This document shows, piece after piece, positions 45,201 to 52,807 of a stretch of 63,246 nt of DNA. Numbering within the stretch: the stretch's first letter is position 1; each line of letters starts with the position of its first letter. This stretch comes from an uncultured Algibacter sp. (lineage in GTDB: Bacteria > Bacteroidota > Bacteroidia > Flavobacteriales > Flavobacteriaceae). The notes under the pieces are model-generated. The model had not been told where the DNA came from. It did no database searches and was given only the letters and a program-made list of their open reading frames with translations. Position numbers and translations under genes: made by a program. The DNA lies in NCBI GenBank assembly GCA_938003745.1, contig CALKXS010000030.1:1-63246 (forward strand). Direction: 5' to 3'.

Positions 45201-45969
45201 TTTTTCTCAACACATTTTTTAAAGTCCCTAGAACAGGAAGTGGCTTCATATGAGAACCAAAGTCATATTGACCACCATGTGGTCCATTTGTAAACATAGG
45301 ATGATGTAATGCTATTACAGTTGTTTTTCCTCTAGCTTTTTTAATAACACCTTCTAACTCTAAGAAAAACTTTTCTCTAGTTTTTATTTCACAATCACTA
45401 TTTATAGTTGGATGTTTATCCCAATTTGTAAGGTACCATTCTGAGTCTATCACAATCATAACAACATCATTCGAAATATCTACTTTCTCAATAGGGCATC
45501 CATTTTCTGGTAAAAATGTGTTTTTTCCTAAAGTATCTTCAATATATTTCTCTTGTCTTTTTAATCCTTTTAAACCATTACTATACCAATCATGATTTCC
45601 AGGGATAAAAATAGCTTCACCTTTAAAATTCTTAACCGTCTCTGTTTGAATTTGAAGTTGATATTCTGCAAAAGCATAACCGCCCTCTCCTTTTACAGGC
45701 AATCCTTTTGGATAAATATTGTCTCCTAAAAATAGAGCTGTACTATTTTTTGAAGCTTTACTTAGTTCTCTTTTAAACTCTCTAAGACCTTTTGAATACT
45801 CTCCAATTAGTGAATTTCCAGCATCTCCAATTAAATAAAATGAATGTGAGATTTCTTTATTTGGAAACGATGTTTTTGCAAAATCATTAATCTGAGTTTT
45901 GTAAGTTGCACAGGCATTTATAAATAATGCCAATAGAAAGAGTATTATGTAGCGTAAAGTTTGAGTCAT
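42274..45969 (-). CDS. Giant lipoprotein: metallophosphoesterase fused to outer-membrane beta-barrel
   Basis: This 1231-residue protein has a lipobox (FINACATYK), then a calcineurin-like phosphoesterase domain (about 45-350) with IGDAGNS, FLGDNIYPKG, IPGNHDWYSNG, LHHPMF and SGHEHSLQYL. A middle region (400-800) contains WDRHTDQWRWAEF and a DRDQAFS acidic loop reminiscent of a kinase-like catalytic loop. The C-terminal 350 residues look like an Omp85-type barrel: GGNDGLRGYRNQRFSGESSF, as in the L6 loop, and a terminal FKVGFGF. A single polypeptide therefore joins a surface enzyme to its anchor or translocation pore. The substrate is unknown. Confidence 0.82.
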   Translation of the reverse strand: MTQTLRYIILFLLALFINACATYKTQINDFAKTSFPNKEISHSFYLIGDAGNSLIGEYSKGLREFKRELSKASKNSTALFLGDNIYPKGLPVKGEGGYAFAEYQLQIQTETVKNFKGEAIFIPGNHDWYSNGLKGLKRQEKYIEDTLGKNTFLPENGCPIEKVDISNDVVMIVIDSEWYLTNWDKHPTINSDCEIKTREKFFLELEGVIKKARGKTTVIALHHPMFTNGPHGGQYDFGSHMKPLPVLGTLKNVLRKTSGVSPADLQNKKYNTLKKRVVTLAQENDKVVFVSGHEHSLQYLVQDNLPQIISGAGSKSTATRNVTDAFSSSHAGFARFDVFKDGSSYVRFYNAEDGRILFQKQVLSANKKQKDIDYKAFPNEKAASIYSEDEVDVTKFHKLLWGERYRKYYGTKVSAPTIKLDTMFGGLVPIRKGGGHQSKSLQLADKSGKRYVMRALRKSATVYLQAMAFKDQYVEGQFDGTTTESLLQDFYTGSHPYAPFVTGGLSDAINLYHTNPVLYYVPKQSALGHFNDDFGDEFYMIEEHVSDGHEDVASFGYSNTIESTDNLIKKLRKDEKYVVDEETFLRARLFDMVIGDWDRHTDQWRWAEFKEKGKVIYKPIPRDRDQAFSIMGDGGLMNIATRIVPPLKLMEGFGDNIRNVKGFNFSPFSLDMTLINETTKKQWDDQVAYIQKNLTEEVIDNAFAEFPKEVQDETIIKIKKTLLSRIKDLPRVANEYFEIINKCSVITGTDKDDLFEVERLPNGITKITGSRIKKGQKGKMFFEKTYSKDQTKEIWIYGLDDDDQFKVFGKGNNLIKVRLIGGQNNDVYIIENGNRVKFYDFKSKKNTITTSKGNKKLTDDYETNVYDFTKLKNSANQFMPLIGANPDDGFKIGFVNVLTNYGFERNPFSSQHTFAASYYFATSGYDFEYNGEFANVIGKWNLGLKGKYTGSNYSINFFGYGNSTPNLNIDDEDNFDLDYNRVKYSTITFGPSFNWRGEQGAHVKIGLSYESIEVEETSDRFISTFYVLNSEENQKDFIGASASYTFKNKDNEAFPTLGMQTGLEIGYKTNVDESGGFGYIIPQLGFDYKLESKGQLVLATMAKAHVIFGDDFEFYQSASIGGNDGLRGYRNQRFSGESSFYQSTDLRLNLRKVKTGLLPLNIGVYGGFDYGRIWVENDLVFGTDSDNNSNTWNTSIGGGIFANAADIITLNLSAFNSDDGLRLAFKVGFGF

Positions 45970-46079
45970 AATTAATTATATTAATTTTCGCAAAAATAAT
46001 TGATTATTGACAGACTTTCATTAAACTAGCTTAAGAAAACTTCTTAAAGATATTCTTTTTCTATTAAAGTGCACTATTT

Positions 46080-46340
46080 TTAATTCTCTTTACAAGTCTC
46101 GCACTCTAGAGTATCTGCCTTCAACGTTACTTTATCTAGTTTTTCTACAACCTTGCGAATAAAGCTATCATATGTACTATGCTCTGGTGTTATATTATTA
46201 GCTTTAACCTTTTTATAAAACTCACCTTCCCACTCTTGTCTTCCCCAACAATTTGGATAAATACTATCTGGAACAGATGCCACAATTTTATTATTCTCTT
46301 TTGCTAAAAAATACTTTTTTGCATTTTTAAACAAACTCAT
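46080..46340 (-). CDS. Small conserved protein with C-terminal CxxC
   Basis: This 86-residue protein (MSLFKNAKKYFLAKENNKIV) has a central IYPNCWGRQEWEGEFYKK segment and ends ECETCKEN. I do not recognise a named family. It follows the bifunctional hydrolase/OsmC gene by 10 bases and so probably shares its transcript. The two-cysteine tail together with an OsmC peroxidase partner hints at a thiol role, an inference only. Confidence 0.6.
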   Translation of the reverse strand: MSLFKNAKKYFLAKENNKIVASVPDSIYPNCWGRQEWEGEFYKKVKANNITPEHSTYDSFIRKVVEKLDKVTLKADTLECETCKEN

Positions 46341-46350
46341 GATTTCTATT

Positions 46351-47574
46351 TTAATTATTTATGATTGTTGTATTAAAAAGAACTTCGTTTGCTATAGTTT
46401 TATGAACAGGGCAACGTGAAGCTATTTCTTTTAATCGTTCTTTTTGTGTTGAATCTAAATTACCAACAAACTTTAATTTTTTACTAATATGATCTATATA
46501 CTTTGGTGTGTCTAAATCTAAACCCAAATCGTCACTATGCTTTCTTGAATGCGTAACATAAACAAAAACCTCTTGCAAATCCCATTTTTTACGCTGTGCA
46601 TACATTTTTAAAGTCATAGCTGTACACGCCACTAAACCAGCGTTTAAATATTCGTACGGTGAAGGTCCAAAATCATCGCCACCAATTGACGACGGTTCAT
46701 CTGCAATCATACTATGGTTTTTAGTTTGAATGGACGTTGTAAAATTATCTTCTACCAAATTTAAATGCCCCACCAATTGTTCACCTTGTGTTTCTAACAT
46801 GATATTTTCTCGAGGTTCAAAATAACGCTGCACCCAAGTTCCAATAATATTTCCAGCATAATTACTATCACTAGGGTTTGTTAGTAAATGATCGGCATCA
46901 TCAAGAGTTACAAAACTTTTTGGATGTTTTGCATTATGGTATAATTGTTCTGCATTTTTAATTTCAACAACGAAATCTATAGGAGAATGCAGAATAAGTA
47001 ATGGCTTTCTTAAATTTTTCACTACTGATGGTAAGTCTGTTTTATCAAAATCGGCAACAAATTCTGGATTAATTTTAAACGGTCTACCACCAATATTAAC
47101 CTCTGTTGATTCATTCTCTCTAATTTTGTCAACATCATGAGAAAATAAATGCTTCACATGACTTACAGTCGCTGGTGCTCCAATAGTAGCAACAGCTTTA
47201 ACTGTTTCTAATATAGATGCAGCTGATAAGACAGCAGCACCTCCAAGAGAATGACCAACTAGTAATTCTGGAGCTTTGTAATGAAGCTTCATATAGTCAC
47301 TAACCGCAATTAAGTCGGCTACATTAGCAGAAAAGTAACTATCTGCAAATTTACCTTCACTTCTTCCCAATCCTGTAAAATCAAAACGAACAACCCCAAA
47401 ACCATAATTTGTTAAGGCACGACTAATGTTTCTTACTGCACTTAATGAGCTTGAACATGTAAAACAATGTGCAAAAATAGCAAATCGATTAGGCTTTTGA
47501 TTAGCTGGTAATTCTAAATACGCTTGTAACGCAATGCCTTTATTATTTTTAATTTTAAGTTTAGTACTTTTCAT
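46351..47574 (-). CDS. Bifunctional alpha/beta hydrolase and OsmC-family peroxidase-like protein
   Basis: This 407-residue fusion has an N-terminal alpha/beta hydrolase (1-255) with AHCFTCSS, the nucleophile elbow [10 protein letters not shown] and a late acid/histidine DDADHL, followed by an OsmC domain (270-407) with [15 protein letters not shown] and SRCPVHKTI supplying the two reactive cysteines. The fusion is known in many bacteria. OsmC domains reduce organic peroxides; the hydrolase may release the substrate. It lies downstream of the Msr/SelO operon on the same strand but after a 250-base gap. Confidence 0.9.
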   Translation of the reverse strand: MKSTKLKIKNNKGIALQAYLELPANQKPNRFAIFAHCFTCSSSLSAVRNISRALTNYGFGVVRFDFTGLGRSEGKFADSYFSANVADLIAVSDYMKLHYKAPELLVGHSLGGAAVLSAASILETVKAVATIGAPATVSHVKHLFSHDVDKIRENESTEVNIGGRPFKINPEFVADFDKTDLPSVVKNLRKPLLILHSPIDFVVEIKNAEQLYHNAKHPKSFVTLDDADHLLTNPSDSNYAGNIIGTWVQRYFEPRENIMLETQGEQLVGHLNLVEDNFTTSIQTKNHSMIADEPSSIGGDDFGPSPYEYLNAGLVACTAMTLKMYAQRKKWDLQEVFVYVTHSRKHSDDLGLDLDTPKYIDHISKKLKFVGNLDSTQKERLKEIASRCPVHKTIANEVLFNTTIINN

Positions 47575-47679
47575 GTGTTTATATCTATTGTTTTTAACCC
47601 GTCGTATGTAGCATTCATATAATCATTGTCTTTGTACATCAAACTTTAGGTTATGGATGTTTCATATCTTAATTATCTA

Positions 47680-47800
47680 TTAAGGATGATTTAATCATTA
47701 TATTTTGACCTCATTCCAAATACATTTCGGAATCTCATTCTATTCATAAAAAACATTTGCTTTGCGGCGAATCTGAGACAAGTACAGATTCACAGACTAT
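47680..47800. repeat. Dispersed repeat sequence in the 250-base gap after msrA paralogue
   Basis: The gap 47575-47825 carries no gene. It includes CATTTCGGAATCTCATTC and GAATCTGAGACAAGTACAGA followed by TTCAC, the latter forming a short GAATCTG/CAGATTC hairpin. These resemble the short palindromic repeats found elsewhere in this window and may end transcription of the operon. Confidence 0.4.
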
Positions 47801-47825
47801 AATAGTCGGTAGAAATAGAAATTCC

Positions 47826-48320
47826 TTATACCATTTTTACATAAGCTGAAAACTTATCTAGAAGCAACCGTAGCTTTGGATCTATAAATTGTTTGCAAAA
47901 TGGTTTCTCAGGATTCTTTTGGTAATAATTTTGAATAGCTTCTCGAGATTCTTCAAATTCTGAAAACATTAAAACCTTAGTAACTATCTTTTCATCAAAT
48001 TGATTCTGAATATTTTTCAAAACTTCTGTTGATTGACGTTCTTGTTTCTTTGTGAATGCATAAACGGCAGAACGGTATTTATTACGCATAGAATGATTGC
48101 TTGCACTTTTATGTGTGTGTAAATGAATTTCAATTAACACACTTAAAGAAATAATATCTTCATTAAAATGAACAATAACAGCTTCCGAAAACCATTTATT
48201 TTCATCTATAGAAGCGACATAACCTTGCTCTACTTTAATAACACCTTTTAACGATTGAAAAACAGCCTCTGTACACCAATGACAACCTCCACCTAATGCT
48301 ATTTTTGTTGTAGATTCCAT
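47826..48320 (-). CDS. Divergent MsrA paralogue
   Basis: This 164-residue protein keeps the MsrA active site GGGCHWCTEAVFQ but diverges afterwards: the usual GHAEVV segment reads WFSEAVIV and HDPT reads HTHKSASNHS. The histidine in place of the common phenylalanine of GCFWC is also unusual. A cysteine in KPFCKQFI near the C-terminus could act in recycling. It is the last gene of the operon that also encodes canonical MsrA and MsrB. It may reduce another methionine sulfoxide epimer or substrate. Confidence 0.82.
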   Translation of the reverse strand: MESTTKIALGGGCHWCTEAVFQSLKGVIKVEQGYVASIDENKWFSEAVIVHFNEDIISLSVLIEIHLHTHKSASNHSMRNKYRSAVYAFTKKQERQSTEVLKNIQNQFDEKIVTKVLMFSEFEESREAIQNYYQKNPEKPFCKQFIDPKLRLLLDKFSAYVKMV

Positions 48321-48324
48321 TAAT

Positions 48325-49269
48325 TTAATTCCACGCTAATAGTTTACGTTCTTTCCAATAATCGTCTGCTTCAATTTTAAAAGAAGTGATTTCTTCTAAC
48401 TCATTATTTAATAATTGAATATTTTGAGCCTTTAAATTCTCCTGCAACTGTATTGTATTACTCGCTCCACTTAAAACTGTACTGCTTTGAATGGTTTGTG
48501 CACAAAACTGTAATGAAATAGCATCAACACCAACTTTATATTTATTTGCTAAACGCTCTAACACTTTATACAAATCATTATAATGAGCATAGTTTTCATT
48601 TCTAAAAACACGTCCGTTAGCTAAAGCTTCTTTTATGACTATGGATTTATTCTGATTAATTATAACATCAGAAATTGTTTTTAAACTTTGATCCAACATA
48701 TTATAAGTCACTTGAAATACATCAAACAATTGACCGCCATCAACGTGAACATCTAAAGCTTTTTTTATAACCTCAACTTGATTTATGCCAGTGGTTGTTA
48801 TGCCTATTCTTATTCCATGTCCATTTTTCAATGCTGCTAAATAATTTAAAACAGGTTTGTTCTCCAAAATACCCGTTTCTAAAGTTGCAGAATGTATTTG
48901 ATATACTTTAAAATTTGGCAATAACTGTTTTGAAAATGCCCACTGTTCTTTTAATTTTTCTAAACTATGCTCTTTTATTTCATGTACTTTAGCATTGGCA
49001 TCAAAATTAGCAACATAAGTATAACCCCATTTTGTAGCGACCTCAATGGTATTATCTTTTTTAGTTTGTAGCCATTCTAATAAAAGAGTTTCTGCTAAAC
49101 CATAACCCGGAGCGGTATCAAAATACCGAACGCCTAGTTTATAAGCTGATTCTAAAACTGAAAAACTATGCGCCTTGAAACTCTCTATATCTGAATTTTC
49201 TATTTGCTTGGATCGTAAATTTATGTACTGCGGTCTTCCTAATGCAGCTGTTCCTAAACCTAATTTCAT
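48325..49269 (-). CDS. Aldo/keto reductase
   Basis: This 314-residue TIM-barrel oxidoreductase has the N-terminal LGLGTAALGRP, the catalytic aspartate/tyrosine segment YFDTAPGYGLAETLL, a lysine in EVATKWGY and the histidine in KVYQIHSA. NADPH binding is expected through SGASNTIQLQENL near the C-terminus. It is 13 bases from selO upstream and 4 bases from the MsrA paralogue downstream. In the operon it may detoxify carbonyls formed by oxidation. Confidence 0.87.
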   Translation of the reverse strand: MKLGLGTAALGRPQYINLRSKQIENSDIESFKAHSFSVLESAYKLGVRYFDTAPGYGLAETLLLEWLQTKKDNTIEVATKWGYTYVANFDANAKVHEIKEHSLEKLKEQWAFSKQLLPNFKVYQIHSATLETGILENKPVLNYLAALKNGHGIRIGITTTGINQVEVIKKALDVHVDGGQLFDVFQVTYNMLDQSLKTISDVIINQNKSIVIKEALANGRVFRNENYAHYNDLYKVLERLANKYKVGVDAISLQFCAQTIQSSTVLSGASNTIQLQENLKAQNIQLLNNELEEITSFKIEADDYWKERKLLAWN

Positions 49270-49282
49270 CTTTTACTTTTTT

Positions 49283-50863
49283 TTAAGAACTACATGACAA
49301 CATAGAACATCCTACTTTATCCCTCGCCCATTCTGGGCGTTTTGCAAACCATTCTTCTTTTTCTGGCTGTTCATCATAAGGTCGTTTTAACAAGTTGAAT
49401 AACTCATCTATTAACTTGTAATCTCCTTTATTGGCATCATCAATTGCCAATTGCGACATATAGTTACGTAACACGTATTTGGGGTTTATTTGATTCATAG
49501 CAACCTTTCTTTCTTCAAAAGTTGTTTCTTCTTGTTGCAAACGTTCAGCATACTTAGTAAACCAAATATTCCATCTATCTTCAATAGCACCAGTAATTTC
49601 ATTAAAAACATAAAATGCGTCTTTAATAATATCTAATCCTTCCAAAGGTTTTTCAGTAGAAAAACGACTTAAATTTCTAAAGAAAACAGTCATATCTGTT
49701 TCTATTAACTGCAAATTATCTTCTAATTCTTGAATTAGTATTCTATCAGATTCATCTTCTTTAATTAATCCTAATTTATCTCGCATCATTTTTAAAGAAC
49801 CCGTTTCAAAATCGGCTTTATATTGTTCCAAAACAGCTTCTAAAGGCTCAGCTTCATCAATTAAAGAATACAACGCATTTGCTAATTGGTACAAATTCCA
49901 AAGTCCCATGTTGGGTTGATTTGCAAATCGATACCTTTTATGCTTAATATCTGTAGTATTGGGCGTCCAACCAAAATCAAAACCTTCTAACCAACCGTAG
50001 GGTCCATAATCTATGGTTAACCCAAGGATAGACATGTTATCTGTATTCATAACGCCATGTACAAAACCCACGCGTTGCCAATCAATTATCATTTTTAAAG
50101 TACGTTGCACTACTTCCTTAAAAAAAGCGATATATGTTTCTTTTGAAGGTTCTCCTAATTCACTAAAAAAGTGTTTAATAGTATAATTTACCAATACTTT
50201 TAAAGTATCTATATCTTGTCTTGCTGCTAATATTTGAAAATTACCAAAACGCAAAAAACTTGGTGCAACACGAGATACAATAGCGCCTTTCTCGTAAGCC
50301 GAATTACCGTTATACATAACATCTCTTAACACCTTATCTCCAGATAATGCAAGCGACAACGCTCTAGTTGTTGGCACACCTAAATGATACATAGCTTCGC
50401 TACATAGATACTCACGAACAGAAGATCGTAATACCGCTAATCCATCTGCAGTTCTAGAATATGGTGTTTCGCCCGAGCCTTTTAATTGTAACGCCCAATG
50501 GTTATTATTATGTTCAACTTCAAATAGATTAATGGCACGTCCATCACCTAACTGACCAGCCCAATTTCCAAATTGATGTCCGCCATAGCACATAGCAAAA
50601 GGTTTTGTGTTTTCTATAGCCTGATTACCTGTAAAGACATTTAAAAAATATTTACTTTTTGCATCTTCTTCCGTTAAACCTAATTCTCCCAACATATCTG
50701 GAGAGACATGCAGTAATTCTGGTTTTGCTGTTTGTTTTGGAGACACGAATGAAAAACAAGCATTTTTAACCTGCCTTCTTGTGTTTTCAAAAATAGGATC
50801 TGCTGGTAATTCTTTATTAAATGTATCTTTTATATTTAAGTTCATATTCATTTTCCAATCCAT
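49283..50863 (-). CDS. selO: Protein adenylyltransferase SelO (YdiU)
   Basis: This 526-residue pseudokinase AMPylates proteins with ATP. It has the SelO landmarks FAMCYGGHQFGNWAGQLGDG, LQLKGSGETPYSR, EYLCSEAMYHLGVPTTRAL, HGVMNTDNMSILGLTIDYGP and a C-terminal CSMLSCSS, whose cysteine pair lines up with the selenocysteine end of eukaryotic SelO. SelO targets redox proteins, including glutaredoxin in E. coli. The ATG follows directly on the TAA of a small glutaredoxin-like gene, and msrA/msrB lie upstream. Confidence 0.94.
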   Translation of the reverse strand: MDWKMNMNLNIKDTFNKELPADPIFENTRRQVKNACFSFVSPKQTAKPELLHVSPDMLGELGLTEEDAKSKYFLNVFTGNQAIENTKPFAMCYGGHQFGNWAGQLGDGRAINLFEVEHNNNHWALQLKGSGETPYSRTADGLAVLRSSVREYLCSEAMYHLGVPTTRALSLALSGDKVLRDVMYNGNSAYEKGAIVSRVAPSFLRFGNFQILAARQDIDTLKVLVNYTIKHFFSELGEPSKETYIAFFKEVVQRTLKMIIDWQRVGFVHGVMNTDNMSILGLTIDYGPYGWLEGFDFGWTPNTTDIKHKRYRFANQPNMGLWNLYQLANALYSLIDEAEPLEAVLEQYKADFETGSLKMMRDKLGLIKEDESDRILIQELEDNLQLIETDMTVFFRNLSRFSTEKPLEGLDIIKDAFYVFNEITGAIEDRWNIWFTKYAERLQQEETTFEERKVAMNQINPKYVLRNYMSQLAIDDANKGDYKLIDELFNLLKRPYDEQPEKEEWFAKRPEWARDKVGCSMLSCSS

Positions 50864-51082
50864 TCATTTAAATGTTTGTTCGATGGATTTCTTATCACCT
50901 ATTGTAATGGTTGGGAAATTAAGTTTTCTGTTTTCATAAAGACATTTTAACTCTTCTGCATTTTTGCTATCAGATTCAACATCTAAAAACACATATTTTA
51001 AATCTAAATTATCTAAATACGTTTTATAGTATTGTGTTTTATGGCACCTTCCGGTGCCATAAAGTTTAATTTTTGATGTCAC
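50864..51082 (-). CDS. Small glutaredoxin-like protein with monothiol-type site
   Basis: This 72-residue protein (MTSKIKLYGTGRCHKTQYYK) has a glutaredoxin-like first half with one cysteine in C-H-K-T, and FPTITIGDKKSI carrying the cis-proline. It lacks the final helix of full-length glutaredoxins (85-100 residues) and the second active-site cysteine. It is separated by 3 bases from the redoxin gene upstream and by 0 bases from selO. SelO is known to AMPylate glutaredoxin, so it is a candidate target. Confidence 0.75.
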   Translation of the reverse strand: MTSKIKLYGTGRCHKTQYYKTYLDNLDLKYVFLDVESDSKNAEELKCLYENRKLNFPTITIGDKKSIEQTFK

Positions 51083-51085
51083 AAT

Positions 51086-51574
51086 TTACATCGTTTTAAG
51101 CAATTCTATTGCTGCATCTGGATTTAAATGAAAATCTGAAAACACCACATTATCATGTTTATCGATAAATAAAAACCAAGGCGTTCCTCCTGTTTGATAA
51201 TTCTTCATGATATTTGATGTAGATTTCCCATCATCTCCAGCATCATGACCAAAAGGAATTTTTAAATCGTATTGCTTTTGGGTTTCTTTCATTTTTTCAA
51301 TGGTATTTTCTTCATGTCCTTCAAAAACAGTTTGTACTGCCAGAAATGAAACATTCTCATTTCTTTTTAAAGCATCTACCATCTTTTGTAAATCTGGCAA
51401 TCCTTTTTTATGACAACCAGGACACCAGCTTTGAAAACAATACACCACTTTAAACTTTCTTTTAAAATTTGAAAGTTTTATAGAATCTGTTTCATTCCCA
51501 CTTGCATCTACCCAAAAATTTACATCAAATTCCGGTGCATTAAATACATTAATATGATCTAATTGATTAGCCAT
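51086..51574 (-). CDS. TlpA/redoxin-family thiol oxidoreductase
   Basis: This protein of about 162 residues is a thioredoxin-fold peroxiredoxin/TlpA-like reductase with active site FQSWCPGCHKKGLPDLQ (C-P-G-C) and cis-proline TGGTPWFLFIDK. I start at MANQLDHINVF (51574), which has AAAGAAAGG about 9 bases upstream; a longer frame from 51607 adds eleven residues of doubtful coding value. No signal peptide is visible, so it is cytoplasmic. It probably supplies electrons to the Msr enzymes encoded just upstream. Confidence 0.85.
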   Translation of the reverse strand: MANQLDHINVFNAPEFDVNFWVDASGNETDSIKLSNFKRKFKVVYCFQSWCPGCHKKGLPDLQKMVDALKRNENVSFLAVQTVFEGHEENTIEKMKETQKQYDLKIPFGHDAGDDGKSTSNIMKNYQTGGTPWFLFIDKHDNVVFSDFHLNPDAAIELLKTM

Positions 51575-51610
51575 ATAATTATCCCTTTCTTTAAATTTAA
51601 TTTTCACTAT

Positions 51611-52153
51611 TTAACCTTTCAACTTATCGGCATGTAGTTTTCTTAGCTTCGATAATTTTGGTGTGATAACAAAACTACAATATCCTTGTGTTTGATTATT
51701 TCTATAATAATCTTGATGTTCTTTTTCGGCTTCATAAAAAACATCTAAAGCCGATATTTCTGTTACAATTTCATTTTCATAATACACCGCAACTTCTTTT
51801 ACTACAATTCCTGCTATTTCTTTTTGTGCCTTGTCATGATAGTAAATCACAGAACGATATTGAGTACCTTTATCTGCACCTTGTTGGTTTAATGTTGTAG
51901 GGTCGTGAGTTGTCATAAAAATGACAAGAATGTCCTCATAAGAAATAACATTTGCGTCAAAAGTTACTTGTACAACTTCGGCGTGACCAGTTAAACCAGA
52001 ACATATTTCTCTATAAGTGGGATAACCAGGTACATTTCCTCCAGAATATCCAGAAACCACTTTTTCCACGCCTTTAACTTCCTGAAAAACAGCTTCAGTG
52101 CACCAAAAACAGCCTCCACCTAAAGTAGCCAACTTTAAATTTTTATTATTCAT
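51611..52153 (-). CDS. msrA: Peptide methionine sulfoxide reductase MsrA
   Basis: This 180-residue enzyme reduces the S-epimer of methionine sulfoxide in proteins. It has LGGGCFWCTEAVFQ, VSGYSGG, GHAEVVQVTFD, MTTHDPTTLNQQGADKGTQY and a second cysteine in TQGYCSF. All canonical residues are present. Its start overlaps the msrB stop by 8 bases, and a thiol reductase gene follows within 37 bases. Confidence 0.94.
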   Translation of the reverse strand: MNNKNLKLATLGGGCFWCTEAVFQEVKGVEKVVSGYSGGNVPGYPTYREICSGLTGHAEVVQVTFDANVISYEDILVIFMTTHDPTTLNQQGADKGTQYRSVIYYHDKAQKEIAGIVVKEVAVYYENEIVTEISALDVFYEAEKEHQDYYRNNQTQGYCSFVITPKLSKLRKLHADKLKG

Positions 52154-52598
52154 TTATGTCTCTTTCTATTTTCATTGATTCAGAATTTATACAATATCGC
52201 AATCCACTAGGTTCTGGTCCATCAGGAAATACATGCCCTAAATGACCGTCACAAGTATTACACATCACCTCAACTCGAACCATACCAAAAGCAGTATCTC
52301 TTTCGTACTTAATAGCATTTTCTTTAATAGGTTGTGTAAAACTTGGCCATCCTGTACCCGAACGAAACTTAATAGTAGAATCGAACAATGGCATATTGCA
52401 ACACACACAATTGTATTTCCCTTCGTCATAATTACTACAAAGTGCTCCACTATGTAGGCTTTCGGTCCCTTTTAATCGCGTAATTCTAAATTGCTCTGAA
52501 GTTAATTGAGCTTTCCATTCTTCTGTCTTCTCAACTCTTTTATCTAGGGTTGGGTTTCCTTTTACAGAAAAATTAATAATATCTTTCCAAGTAAGCAT
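52146..52598 (-). CDS. msrB: Peptide methionine sulfoxide reductase MsrB
   Basis: This 150-residue enzyme reduces the R-epimer of methionine sulfoxide. It shows FRSGTGWPSFTQP, the zinc pairs C-V-C-C and C-N-T-C, DGHLGHVFPDGP and the catalytic cysteine in LRYCINS. It heads the operon msrB-msrA-redoxin-glutaredoxin-selO-aldo/keto reductase-msrA paralogue (52598 to 47826). The 209-base gap upstream is shared with the divergent HD-PycTM gene. Confidence 0.95.
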   Translation of the reverse strand: MLTWKDIINFSVKGNPTLDKRVEKTEEWKAQLTSEQFRITRLKGTESLHSGALCSNYDEGKYNCVCCNMPLFDSTIKFRSGTGWPSFTQPIKENAIKYERDTAFGMVRVEVMCNTCDGHLGHVFPDGPEPSGLRYCINSESMKIERDINE

Positions 52599-52807
52599 AC
52601 TTACAGTCCTTTCTTTGTTAAATTAAATATATGCTTTTTAAGATATTTATTAAGTCGTTAGCAGATCTAAAAACTTACAGTCTCACTTAAAAGTCCTTTT
52701 TTGAAAGCATAAATGAAATTTACGACAAATAACATCGTTACCATTTGATAATTTTCATCTAATTAAAGTTTAGTATTTTTACTAAATAAACCTATATAAT
52801 TATAAAT

